Origin: Oryzobacter faecalis
Lineage (GTDB): Bacteria; Actinomycetota; Actinomycetes; Actinomycetales; Dermatophilaceae
Direction: 5' to 3'
Assembly: GCF_046764005.1 (NCBI RefSeq)
Contig: NZ_JBKOFW010000005.1
Coordinates: 1 to 64,000, forward strand
Length of the DNA: 64,000 bases
Both the position numbers and the translations under genes were made by a program. The notes beneath the pieces are model-generated. The model saw only the letters and a program-made list of their open reading frames with translations, was not told the DNA's origin and made no database searches. This document shows positions 1-8,349 of this stretch, piece by piece. Positions within the stretch are counted from its first letter, which is position 1. Each line of letters starts with the position of its first letter.

Positions 1-74
1 ACTACGCTGCCCAACACCCCTCCCCGGCGATCGCCGAGGAAGGACACCTGACTCTCCACTGAACCCGGGGCGGT

Positions 75-668
75 TCACGGTGCGACGAAGACCGCGCGCC
101 ACCCCGCGAGGGCGTCGATGCCGCCCGCGATGCTCGGCGCGAGCAGGCTCGGCAGGACCCAGGCGGCGGCGAAGGACGCGAAGACCTTGGCGCGCAGCGC
201 GTCGGGCAGCGCCTGGGCGACGAGGACCATGAGGGCCGTGTCGACGAGGGCCTCGGCGGCCCCGGAGGCGGCGCGGCCGGCGACGAAGACCCCCATCGTC
301 GGGGCCAGCCCGGACACGACCTGCGCGACGGCGAAGGCGACGAGGCCGGTGAGCAGCGCCGGCCGCGGGCCGCGCCGGTCCGTCCAGCCCCCGGACCACG
401 CCATCGCGACCGTGAAGGTCACGAGCGACGCCCCCGTCGAGGCCCCGAAGAGCCCCCAGCCGTCGAGGTCGCGGACCACCGTCGGGAGGATCGTCATGAC
501 CGCCCGGTTCTCGAAGGCCGCCAGCGTGACGAGCGAGACGACGCCGACGACGACGGGCAGGTGCTCACGGCTGAGCAGCCGTGCGGGGTGAGGCGCGGCG
601 TGGGGTGACGCGTCCGTCCCGGTCAGGCCGTGGGTCGTCGTGCGAGAGGTCATGGGCACCATGCTCAT
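75..668 (-). pseudogene. Truncated MFS efflux transporter (C-terminal half missing)
   Basis: The 197-residue product reads as the N-terminal half of a 12-14-segment major facilitator drug pump. There are about five hydrophobic helices and the loop 2-3 signature (GGWTDRRGPRP). The protein stops just after WRAVFVAP, where helix 6 should continue. The other two minus-strand frames between the stop and the window edge are not hydrophobic, so a deletion is likelier than a simple frameshift. A SoxR operator lies directly upstream, so this was probably a SoxR-controlled pump for redox-active compounds (inference). The first ATG (668) falls inside the likely -10, so the ATG at 653 is a better start. 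It may be a non-functional remnant. Confidence 0.6.
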
Positions 669-703
669 ACCTCAAGTGCACGTGAGGTCAACTCGGCTAC
701 GCT
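664..703. promoter_or_regulatory. SoxR operator with divergent promoters
   Basis: The near-palindrome CCTCAAGTGCACGTGAGG at 670-687 closely matches the known enterobacterial SoxR site (CCTCAAGTTAACTTGAGG). On the minus strand it sits between a -35 TTGACC and a -10 TATGAG (669-664) facing the MFS gene. On the plus strand TACGCT (698-703) lies 6 nt before the soxR GTG, a typical leaderless arrangement. Confidence 0.85.
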
Positions 704-709
704 CGGACC

Positions 710-1180
710 GTGGACCGCACCGACCTCCTGCCCATCGGTGAGGTCGCGGCCCGCGGCGGGGTATCGGTCGCGACGGTGCGGTTCTACGAGGAGCGCGGCC
801 TCGTCGAGTCCAGCCGCACGCCCGGCAACCAGCGGCGCTACGAGCGCCACGTCCTCCGGCGCATCGCCGTGGTGCGAGCGGGACAGCGGTTCGGCCTGTC
901 GCTCAGCGAGATCGGTGCGGCCCTGGAGTCCCTGCCGCACGACCGACCGCCGACGAAGCGCGACTGGGAGCGCCTGTCCCGGCGCTGGCACGATGCCATC
1001 ACCGAACGGATCGAGGCGCTCGAACGGGTCCGCGACGGTCTGTCGTCGTGCATCGGGTGTGGCTGCCTGTCCCTGCGCTCGTGCCCCGTGTACAACCCCG
1101 AGGACGAGCTCGCCGCCGAGGGTGCGGGTGCGCGTCGGTGGCCGGCGGCGGCCCGTGGTGAGGACGGGCACCCCGCCTGA
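710..1180 (+). CDS. soxR: Redox-sensing MerR-family activator SoxR
   Basis: This 156-residue MerR-family regulator has an N-terminal winged helix (about residues 8-75, with TVRFYEERGL), a dimerisation helix and the SoxR [2Fe-2S] motif C114-x2-C117-x-C119-x5-C125 (CIGCGCLSLRSC). In the family, oxidation of this cluster by superoxide or redox-cycling compounds switches on the target promoter. In actinomycetes the targets are typically efflux and detoxification genes. The GTG start follows TACGCT by 6 nt, suggesting a leaderless message. The gene is divergent from the truncated MFS gene and shares its operator with it. Confidence 0.92.
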   Translation: MDRTDLLPIGEVAARGGVSVATVRFYEERGLVESSRTPGNQRRYERHVLRRIAVVRAGQRFGLSLSEIGAALESLPHDRPPTKRDWERLSRRWHDAITERIEALERVRDGLSSCIGCGCLSLRSCPVYNPEDELAAEGAGARRWPAAARGEDGHPA

Positions 1181-1255
1181 CCTGCGCCGGTGCGCCGAGG
1201 GGCCCGCGTGCGACGTCGCCGAAGGGGGTCCACCACCGCCCCGATCCGTGCCAGC

Positions 1256-4200
1256 ATGTGGCCGGTGAGCGTCAGGTACACCGCGTTCGGGGCGATGGCG
1301 GTGACGGTCGCCGGGGCCCGCGTGCCGCTGACCCGCGGCCGGGAGCGCGGGGTGCTGGCCGTCCTGCTCGCGGCGAAGGGCGCACCCGTCGCGGCCGAGC
1401 GGCTCGTCGCCGAGGTGTGGGGCACGGACCGGGCCGGGCTGTCGGCGGTCCAGGTCGCGGTCTCCCGGCTGCGCGCCCTCCTCGAGCCCGACCGGACCAC
1501 GCGCACCGGCACGCTCCTGCTCAGCACGGCCGCCGGGTACGCCGTCGCGGCGGACACCGCCGACGTCGACACCTGGGCCTTCGAGGACGCGGCGGTCGCG
1601 GCCCTCGCGGCGCCCGACCCCTCGACCCGGCTCGCGCTCGCCGACACGGCCCTGGAGCGGTGGACCGGGGAGCCGTACGCCGACACCGAGGCGCCCTCGG
1701 TCCGGCGCGAGGCCGACCGCCTCGACGAGCTCCACCTCGGCCTGCGCGAGGACCGGGCCCGCGCCCTGCTCGACCTCGACCGCCCCGACGAGGCGCTCCG
1801 GGCCCTCGCCGACCTCGCACCACGGCACCCCTACCGCGAGCGTGTCTGGGCCCTCCTCGCCCTCGCTCAGTACCGGTGCTCGCGCCAGGCCGACGCGCTC
1901 GCCACCCTGCGCACGCTGCGCGAGGTCCTCGCCGACGAGCTCGGGGTCGACCCCACCCCGGAGGTCCGCGAGCTGGAGCAGGCCGTCCTCCGCCAGGACC
2001 CCTCCCTCGCCGCCCGGTCCGCCGCCCCGAGCGCCCCACCCGGCACGGGCCGGGGCGACCAGCGGGCCGGGAGCCGGGGCGTGGGCCGCGACGACGTGCT
2101 CGCCGGGGCGCTCGACGTCGTCCGCTCGTCGCGGGCCACGGGGGCGGCGGCCTTCCTGCTCGTCGCCGGTGAGCCCGGCATCGGCAAGTCGCGGCTCGTC
2201 GCCGACCTGGGAGCGGCCGCCGCCGACGAGGGCGCCGGCGTCGTCGTCGGCCGGTGCCTGGAGGGCGACTACGCGCCGGCGCTGTGGCCCTGGCTCCCGG
2301 TCGTGCGCGAGCTCGCCGGGGCGACCGGCGGTGCGGTCGACCCCCTCCTCGCCCCCCTCCTCGATGCCGGCGCGGCCGACGGCGACTCCGGGTCGGGCAC
2401 GGGGCTGCGGATGTTCGACGCCGTCGTGGCCCTCCTGTCCCGGGCGGCCGCCGTGCGCCCCCTCGTCGTCGTCCTCGAGGACGTCCACTGGGCCGACGAC
2501 TCCTCCCTCCGGCTGCTGCGCCACCTCGCCGACGCCCCGCCCGCGGCGCCGCTCACCGTCGTCGCCACCCGGCGCACGACGGAGACGAGGACGGGCTCGG
2601 CCCTCGTGGACACCCTCGGCGCGCTCGCCCGGGCCGGGGCCGAGCGGGTCCGGCTCGACGGGCTCGACGACGCCTCCGTGCGGCGCCTGCTCACGACGTC
2701 CGTCGGCGAGCACGACGAGGACCTCGACGCCCGGGTGGCCAGGGTGACCGGTGGGAACCCCTTCTTCGTGCTCCAGTACGCGCGCCTGCTCGCCACCTCC
2801 CCGGAGCTCGCCGCCGGCGGCCCCGCGACCCTGCCGGTCCCCGACGGGGTGCGCGACGTCCTCCGCCAGCGGATCGCCAGGCTCCCCGAGGGCGCCGGCC
2901 GCGTCCTCACGTCGGCGGCCGTCCTCGGGCAGCGGGTCGACCCCGAGCTGCTCGCGGGCCTCACGGACACCTCCGTCGACCACTGCCTCGACGTCCTCGA
3001 CCTCGCCGTCGCGCACGGGCTCGTCGAGGAGCGGGCCCCGGCGTACGGGTTCGTCCACGCCCTCACCCGCGAGACGCTCTACGCCGAGGTCAGTGCCGCG
3101 CGCCGGATGCGGCTGCACGACAGGGCCGGACGCCTCGTCGAGCACCAGCGGCCGGATGACGCCGACGCCGTCGCCGAGATCGCCCACCACGCGCACGTCG
3201 CCGCACCGCTCGGCCGCGAGCACGCCGCGCGGGCCTGCGAGTGGCTCGCCCGCGCCGCGGCCGTCGCGGTCGCCCGCCACGCCCACCCGGAGGCGCTCGA
3301 GCTCTGGCAGCAGGTCCTCGCCGACGCCGACGGCTCCTCGGCGACCGCGGCACGGGCCCACGCGGGTGCGGCCGCCGCGCTCATCCGGCTGGGCCGGATG
3401 GCCGAGGCGCACGCCGCCCTCGACACCGCGGTGGCGGTCGGCAGCGCGCTCGGGGACTGGGAGACGGTCGCCGGCGCCGCGACCGTGCTCAGCGGCTCCG
3501 GACCGTGGTCCTGGCGCGAGCACGGCGTCGTCCACGCCCCCTTGGTCGAGGCGCTCACGGCGGCCCTGCCGAAGGTCGACCCGCCCTTGCGCGCCCGGCT
3601 CCTCGCCATCCTCCAGGTCGAGCACTTCTACGGGTGGAACGGACGGCTCGTCGAGGACCTCGGCCGCCAGTCGGTCGAGCTGGCGCGCGAGGTCGGCGAC
3701 GTCGCGCTGCTGCGCGAGGTGATGATGCTGCGCCTCGTCGCCTCGACCGGGAGCTGGCACCGCCAGGAGCGGCTCGCCCTCGTCGAGGAGCTCCTCGGAC
3801 TCGCCCCCACCGGCGAGCTGGAGGTCACCGCCCTGTACTACCTCGGGCTCGTCCGGTGGGACGTCGGGGACCCCGCCGGTGCCGACGAGGCGATGGCACG
3901 CTGCGCCGCGGCCGCGGCCGAGGTCCGGCACACGGGCCTCGACATCCCCCTCGCCTGGTGGCGGGCGGCGCGGGCGCGCGACGTCGGCGCCCCGGGGGCC
4001 GTCGAGCTCGTCCACGAGGTCGCCGAGCGGTTCCGCGGGCTCGGGTACGTCGGGAGCCGCGAGCTCGCCTGCCTCCAGGCGGTCCGGGGTGCGCCGGTCG
4101 GCGCGCCGGTCGACGACACCACGGTGGCCCGCGCCGAGGAGGGCGGGATGCCGTTGCGCGCCCTCGTCGCCCACGCCCTCCTCGAGTCCGGTGACGCGGA

Positions 4201-4549
4201 GCGGGCGCGGTCGCTCCTCGGGCCGCCGGCACCCGACGACGTCGTCGACTACTGCTCGACGGCCGGTCGCTGCCTGCGGCTGCTCGTCCTGTCCTCGGTG
4301 GGGGCCCCCGACGAGGTGCGGGCGGCGCTGGCCCCACTGGTGGACCACCTCGGCGAACCGGTGTCCTACGGCACCATCGACCACCTCGGCTGCGTCGACC
4401 ACTTCGTCGCCGCGGGCCTGGCCGCCCTCGGTGACCCGCGGGCCGCCGAGGTGGCCGCCGGCGCGGTCGCCGCCAACGAGCGGATCGGCTGCCGGCCGTG
4501 GGCGCGCCGCTCGAGGGAGCTCCTCGCCGCGCTGTCACCAGTCCGGTAA
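1256..4549 (+). CDS. SARP/AfsR-type regulator with BTAD and AAA+ ATPase domains
   Basis: This large regulator (about 1097 aa from ATG 1256; GTG 1265 is an alternative) has three parts. An OmpR-like winged helix fills about residues 1-95, and a bacterial transcriptional activation domain (BTAD) about 96-245. Next comes a signal-transduction ATPase with Walker A GEPGIGKS (residues 305-312) and a Walker B-like VVVLEDVHWADD near 403, followed by a long helical, TPR-like region. I see no C-terminal LuxR helix-turn-helix. SARP proteins activate secondary-metabolite or pathway-specific genes. The flavin oxidoreductase starts 86 nt downstream, so the 4.6-7.3 kb genes are plausible targets (inference). 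Confidence 0.85.
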   Translation: MWPVSVRYTAFGAMAVTVAGARVPLTRGRERGVLAVLLAAKGAPVAAERLVAEVWGTDRAGLSAVQVAVSRLRALLEPDRTTRTGTLLLSTAAGYAVAADTADVDTWAFEDAAVAALAAPDPSTRLALADTALERWTGEPYADTEAPSVRREADRLDELHLGLREDRARALLDLDRPDEALRALADLAPRHPYRERVWALLALAQYRCSRQADALATLRTLREVLADELGVDPTPEVRELEQAVLRQDPSLAARSAAPSAPPGTGRGDQRAGSRGVGRDDVLAGALDVVRSSRATGAAAFLLVAGEPGIGKSRLVADLGAAAADEGAGVVVGRCLEGDYAPALWPWLPVVRELAGATGGAVDPLLAPLLDAGAADGDSGSGTGLRMFDAVVALLSRAAAVRPLVVVLEDVHWADDSSLRLLRHLADAPPAAPLTVVATRRTTETRTGSALVDTLGALARAGAERVRLDGLDDASVRRLLTTSVGEHDEDLDARVARVTGGNPFFVLQYARLLATSPELAAGGPATLPVPDGVRDVLRQRIARLPEGAGRVLTSAAVLGQRVDPELLAGLTDTSVDHCLDVLDLAVAHGLVEERAPAYGFVHALTRETLYAEVSAARRMRLHDRAGRLVEHQRPDDADAVAEIAHHAHVAAPLGREHAARACEWLARAAAVAVARHAHPEALELWQQVLADADGSSATAARAHAGAAAALIRLGRMAEAHAALDTAVAVGSALGDWETVAGAATVLSGSGPWSWREHGVVHAPLVEALTAALPKVDPPLRARLLAILQVEHFYGWNGRLVEDLGRQSVELAREVGDVALLREVMMLRLVASTGSWHRQERLALVEELLGLAPTGELEVTALYYLGLVRWDVGDPAGADEAMARCAAAAAEVRHTGLDIPLAWWRAARARDVGAPGAVELVHEVAERFRGLGYVGSRELACLQAVRGAPVGAPVDDTTVARAEEGGMPLRALVAHALLESGDAERARSLLGPPAPDDVVDYCSTAGRCLRLLVLSSVGAPDEVRAALAPLVDHLGEPVSYGTIDHLGCVDHFVAAGLAALGDPRAAEVAAGAVAANERIGCRPWARRSRELLAALSPVR

Positions 4550-4635
4550 GCCGGCGGCAAGCGGCGTGAAAGCGCCTCGCCGCACTCTCGGTCCGACCGG
4601 TCCACCAGGACCCGCCGGACCCGAGAGGAACTGCC

Positions 4636-6072
4636 ATGACCGACACCGTCCCCGCCGAGGCGGGCACCCGCACCCACACCCCGCTCGACGACCTCCGCCG
4701 CCGCGTCAGCGGCCGGCTGCACGTGCCGGGCGATGACTCCTACGTCCCGGCCAGCCTGGCCTGGGTCGTCAACGTCCCGCAGCACCCGCTGGCCGTCCTC
4801 GAGGTCCGCGACGCCGACGACGTCATCGCTGCCGTCCGCTGGGCGGTCGACCACGACGTCCGGGTCACGGCCCAGCCGACCGGGCACGGCGCCAACGGCA
4901 CCCTCGAGGGCGTCCTCCTGCTGCGCACCCGGGCCCTCGGGGGGATCGAGGTCGACGTCCAGCGGCGCACGGCGACGGTGGGCGCGGGGGTCAAGGCGGG
5001 CGAGCTCGCCGCCGCCCTCGACGGCACCGGCCTGACCTTCCTCGCCGGCTCGAACCCGGACCCCACGGTCGTCGGGATGACGATCACCGGCGGCATCAGC
5101 TGGTTCGGGCGCGCGTACGGGCTGGGCTCGGACAGCATCGTCTCCGTCGAGCTCGTCGACGGCCTCGGGCGGCTGCGGCGCCTCTCGGCGACCGAGGACC
5201 CCGAGCTGTTCTGGGCGGTCCGGGGCGGCGGCGGCGACTTCGGCGTCATCCTGCGGATGGAGGTCGCGCTGCACCCGGCCGCGACCATCCACGGCGGCCA
5301 GCTGATGTGGCCGGTCGAGCGGATGCGCGAGGTGCTCACCACCTTCCGCGACGTCACCGAGAGCGCCCCCGACGCACTGACCCTGTGGTTCCAGGCCATC
5401 ACCTTCCCGCCGTTCCCGGAGGTGCCCGAGCCGTTGCGAGGCCGGTCGTTCACGAGCGTCGCCGTGGCCCACCTCGGCACGCGGGAGGAGGCCGAGCAGC
5501 TGCTCGCGCCGTTCCGTGCGGTCGACGGGCTCGTCATGGACACCCTCGGCGACGTCCCCATCGGGCAGCTCGGCACCATCGCCAACGAGCCGACCGACCC
5601 GATGCCCGGCCTGCAGCGCTCCCGGCTGCTCGACCGGCTCGACGACACGACGATCGAGGCACTGACGGCCGTCGCCGGCCCGGGGAGCGGGTCGCCGCTG
5701 TCGGTGGTGCAGGTCCGCCACCTCGGCGGTGCCTTCACGCGCACGCCGGAGGGCGCCGGGTCCCACGGCGCGGTGCGCGAGCCCTACTCGCTCTTCGCCG
5801 TGGGCGTCCCCGCGGTGCCCGAGCTCGTCCCCGTCATCCAGACCGTCCTCGGCCGGATCTCTGCGGCCGTCGCCGGGGCGACGAGCGGGCGGACCCTGCT
5901 CAACTTCCTCGAGGCCGGCGAGGACCCCTCCCTCTGGTGGGACGCCGCCACCCGCGCCCGCCTCGGGCGCGCCAAGGAGCTCGCCGACCCGCTGCGGACG
6001 ATCGTCAGCAACCGCCCGACCCTCGTCGACGACCGTCCCGTCCGCACCACGCCGTCGCCGGTCCGCTGCTGA
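4636..6072 (+). CDS. FAD-binding (PCMH/BBE-type) oxidoreductase
   Basis: This 478-residue protein belongs to the vanillyl-alcohol-oxidase superfamily, close to 6-hydroxynicotine oxidase and berberine-bridge-like enzymes. The PCMH FAD-binding fold spans about residues 45-215, with GSNPDPTVVGMTITGG and the glycine-rich VRGGGGDFGV typical of the family. His84 in QPTGHGAN occupies the place where relatives attach FAD covalently. There is no export signal, so it is likely a cytoplasmic oxidase of an alcohol or amine. The ATG follows GAGAGGAA. It lies between an SARP regulator and a RidA-fold gene on the same strand, suggesting one regulated unit. The substrate is unknown. Confidence 0.82.
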   Translation: MTDTVPAEAGTRTHTPLDDLRRRVSGRLHVPGDDSYVPASLAWVVNVPQHPLAVLEVRDADDVIAAVRWAVDHDVRVTAQPTGHGANGTLEGVLLLRTRALGGIEVDVQRRTATVGAGVKAGELAAALDGTGLTFLAGSNPDPTVVGMTITGGISWFGRAYGLGSDSIVSVELVDGLGRLRRLSATEDPELFWAVRGGGGDFGVILRMEVALHPAATIHGGQLMWPVERMREVLTTFRDVTESAPDALTLWFQAITFPPFPEVPEPLRGRSFTSVAVAHLGTREEAEQLLAPFRAVDGLVMDTLGDVPIGQLGTIANEPTDPMPGLQRSRLLDRLDDTTIEALTAVAGPGSGSPLSVVQVRHLGGAFTRTPEGAGSHGAVREPYSLFAVGVPAVPELVPVIQTVLGRISAAVAGATSGRTLLNFLEAGEDPSLWWDAATRARLGRAKELADPLRTIVSNRPTLVDDRPVRTTPSPVRC

Positions 6073-6089
6073 GCCGCGGCCGCCGGCCC

Positions 6090-6129
6090 CACCGCACCAC
6101 CGCACCACCGCACCACCACACCACCACAC
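6090..6129 (+). repeat. 8-bp tandem repeat, five units
   Basis: Three copies of CACCGCAC are followed by two of CACCACAC, directly abutting. They fill most of the gap between the flavin oxidoreductase stop and the RidA ribosome binding site. Confidence 0.85.
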
Positions 6130-6173
6130 CCACCGTCGCCCACCACCGCCACGCCCCGCGAAGGAGCACGACC

Positions 6174-6629
6174 ATGAGCACCACCACGAGCACGACCACG
6201 CAGCCCCGCCCCGCCCGGGCGGCCGGCCGCACCCACGAGACCGTCAACCCGTGGACCTGGCAGGACGCCCTCGGCTACAGCCAGGGGATCCTCGTCACCG
6301 CGCCGCGGCAGACGCTCTACGTCGCCGGCCAGGGGCCCATGGACGCCGACGGAGCCCTGCTCCACGCGGGCGACGTCGCCGGCCAGGCCGCCGCGGCCAT
6401 GGACAACGTCGAGACCGTCCTCGCGGCTGCCGGGATGACCCTCGCCGACGTCGTCCGGTACGACCTGCACGTCACCGACCTCCAGGACTACTTCGTCCAC
6501 GGCCACCAGCACGTCGCCGGGCGGTTCGCCGCCGCGGGCGTCGTCCCCGCCGGTGGCATCGCCACCCAGGTCCCGGCCCTCGCCGTCCCCGGCATGGCCG
6601 TCGAGATCACCGTCATCGCCAGCCGCTGA
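6174..6629 (+). CDS. RidA/YjgF-family protein
   Basis: This is a 151-residue member of the YjgF/YER057c/UK114 (Rid) family. After a Thr/Arg-rich N-terminus comes the usual fold (SQGILVTAPRQTLYVAGQGPMD, shown here in part as YVAGQGPMD), ending in AVEITVIASR. Archetypal RidA hydrolyses reactive 2-aminoacrylate-type imines and needs an arginine in a segment like RTTVGV. Here that segment reads GGIATQV, so the arginine is missing and this is probably a non-RidA branch of the family. GAAGGAG precedes the ATG. It follows a flavin oxidase gene, so handling an oxidation product or imine is plausible but unproven. Confidence 0.85.
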   Translation: MSTTTSTTTQPRPARAAGRTHETVNPWTWQDALGYSQGILVTAPRQTLYVAGQGPMDADGALLHAGDVAGQAAAAMDNVETVLAAAGMTLADVVRYDLHVTDLQDYFVHGHQHVAGRFAAAGVVPAGGIATQVPALAVPGMAVEITVIASR

Positions 6630-6682
6630 CGGCTCTCATCCCCCGCACCGCACCCGAACGAACCCACGAGAGGACCCCCGCC

Positions 6683-7261
6683 ATGCCCACGACCCGTTCC
6701 CGACGCCTCGCCGCCGCCCTCGCGGTCGCCGCCGCCGTCGGCACCACCACCATCCTCGCCGCGACCTCCTCGGCCTCGGCCCACGAGGGTCACGGCGCCC
6801 ACGCGAGCCGTTCGCTGCCGGCCGGCGCGCGTGCCGCCCTGGCCCGGCTCGCGAAGGACGTCGCCCCGTACGCCGACCCGGCCGCCGCGCAGGCGGCGGG
6901 CTGGTTCCCCGTCGGGGGCTGTGCCGCCCTCCCCGACGGCTCGGCCGCGATGGGCTACCACTACCTGAACCCCGCCCTCCTCGCCGGCCCGCCCGACCCG
7001 GCGAAGCCGCCGATGCTCGTCTACGTGCCGGCGCTCGACGGCGGCCTCACCCTCGGGGCGGTCGAGTGGTTCGTCCCGGACGCCGACCAGGACCTGTCGA
7101 CCGACGACGACCGACCCTCGGTCCTGGGCGTTCCCTTCGACGGGCCGATGCCGGGCCACGAGCCGGGTATGCCGGTGCACTACGACCTGCACGCCTGGGT
7201 CGGGGTCGCCAACCCGGCCGGGATCCTGCAGCCGTTCAACCCGGCGGTCAGCTGCCCCTGA
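6683..7261 (+). CDS. Secreted protein of unknown function
   Basis: The 192-residue product starts with a Sec-type signal peptide: MPTTRSRR, a hydrophobic stretch and a cut near SASAHEG. The mature protein begins with a short His-rich stretch (HEGHGAH) and has conserved-looking blocks MGYHYLNPALL and PVHYDLHAWVGVANP. Two cysteines (in GGCAALP and at the C-terminal SCP) could form a disulfide. I recognise no catalytic motif; the histidines could bind metal. GAGAGGAC precedes the start. It is the last gene before a strong hairpin and probably belongs to the same transcription unit as the flavin oxidase and Rid protein. Confidence 0.75.
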   Translation: MPTTRSRRLAAALAVAAAVGTTTILAATSSASAHEGHGAHASRSLPAGARAALARLAKDVAPYADPAAAQAAGWFPVGGCAALPDGSAAMGYHYLNPALLAGPPDPAKPPMLVYVPALDGGLTLGAVEWFVPDADQDLSTDDDRPSVLGVPFDGPMPGHEPGMPVHYDLHAWVGVANPAGILQPFNPAVSCP

Positions 7262-7296
7262 CCGCCCGGACCGCCGGCCCCCACTCCGGCCACACC

Positions 7297-7352
7297 GCGA
7301 CCTACCGCCCCGTCAGTGCTGCGATCACGACACTGACGGGGCGGTAGGTCGC
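7297..7352. terminator. 22-bp perfect hairpin
   Basis: The arms 7297-7318 and 7331-7352 are exact reverse complements around a 12-nt loop; the core is CCGCCCCGTCAGTG / CACTGACGGGGCGG. There is no T-tract, which is common for high-GC actinobacterial terminators. It separates the secreted-protein gene from purC. Confidence 0.75.
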
Positions 7353-7419
7353 CCCGTGGGCGGGGTGGTTGCGCGGTGCCGCGGTCGATGGCGGTGCCGC
7401 GGCTGGAAGAATCGCCGCC

Positions 7420-8349
7420 ATGGCCGACGCCCCCACCGTCCCCACGCCCTCGGCGGCCCCCGAGCTGCCGGGCTACGCGCACGTCTACAGCGGCAAGGTC
7501 CGCGACCTGTACGCGCCCCTCGGACCCGACGGCACGCCGCGCGAGGACCGGCTCCTGCTCGTCGCGAGCGACCGCCTCTCGGCCTTCGACTTCATCCTCG
7601 AGACCCCCGTCCCCGACAAGGGCGCCGTGCTGACGCAGCTGTCGCTGTGGTGGTTCGAGCAGCTCGAGGACCTCGTCCCCAACCACGTCGTCTCGACCGA
7701 CGTCCCCGAGGAGGTCGCGGGCCGGGCCGTGCTCGTCCGGCGCCTGGAGATGCTGCCCGTCGAGTGCGTCGCGCGGGCGTACCTCACCGGGGGCGGCCTG
7801 CGCGAGTACCGGGCCGACGGCCGGGTCAGCGGGGTCGCGCTGCCGAACGGGCTGGTCGACGGCTCCCGCCTCCCGGAGCCCGTGTTCACCCCCTCGACCA
7901 AGGCGCCGAAGGGCGAGCACGACCAGCCGATGCCCTACGAGGACGTCGTCGCCGCCGTGGGGGAGGCCACCGCCGCGCGCGCCCGCGACCTCACGACGCG
8001 GATCCTGTCCCGCGGCAACGAGATCGCCGCTGCACGCGGAATCCTCATCGCCGACACGAAGGTCGAGTTCGGGCTCGACGACGACGCGCCCGACGGCCTG
8101 GTCCTCGCCGACGAGGTGCTCACCCCCGACTCCTCGCGCTTCTGGCCCGCCGACCAGTGGGAGCCGGGCCACACGCAGCCGAGCTTCGACAAGGAGTTCG
8201 TCCGCGAGTGGCTGCTGTCGCCGGCCAGCGGGTGGGACAAGGAGTCCGGCGAGGCCCCGCCGCCGATGCCCGACGACGTGCTCGAGCGCACCCGCGCGAA
8301 GTACGTCGAGGCCTACGAGCGGCTCACCGGCCGCACCTTCACGGCCTGA
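7420..8349 (+). CDS. purC: SAICAR synthase PurC
   Basis: Phosphoribosylaminoimidazole-succinocarboxamide synthase ligates aspartate to CAIR, the eighth step of IMP synthesis. The 309-residue protein opens with the family signature YSGKVRDLY and continues with VASDRLSAFDFIL, LVRRLEMLPVECVARAYLTG, IADTKVEFG and DEVLTPDSSRFW, all classical PurC blocks. The ATG at 7420 follows GGAAGA; a GTG-rich stretch upstream does not look coding. A 12-bp direct repeat (GCGGTGCCGCGG at 7373 and 7391) lies in the leader, with unknown role. Two more purine genes (purL, purF) follow within 13 kb on the same strand. Confidence 0.97.
   Translation: MADAPTVPTPSAAPELPGYAHVYSGKVRDLYAPLGPDGTPREDRLLLVASDRLSAFDFILETPVPDKGAVLTQLSLWWFEQLEDLVPNHVVSTDVPEEVAGRAVLVRRLEMLPVECVARAYLTGGGLREYRADGRVSGVALPNGLVDGSRLPEPVFTPSTKAPKGEHDQPMPYEDVVAAVGEATAARARDLTTRILSRGNEIAAARGILIADTKVEFGLDDDAPDGLVLADEVLTPDSSRFWPADQWEPGHTQPSFDKEFVREWLLSPASGWDKESGEAPPPMPDDVLERTRAKYVEAYERLTGRTFTA

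Noticed and set aside
1..75. Frameshift explanation for the short MFS gene
   Set aside because: Both alternative minus-strand frames over 1-74 are hydrophilic and hit stops or basic runs, so no continuing transmembrane segment is visible.
665..4402. Very long minus-strand open frame opposite the SARP gene
   Set aside because: It is a shadow of codon bias in a GC-rich gene: no domain, Arg/Gly/Pro-rich low complexity, and the plus-strand gene has clear motifs.
6090..6129. CRISPR-like array
   Set aside because: Units are 8 bp, abut directly and have no spacers or Cas genes nearby.
7353..7419. Purine riboswitch before purC
   Set aside because: The leader is too short and lacks the conserved purine aptamer core; only a 12-bp direct repeat is present.
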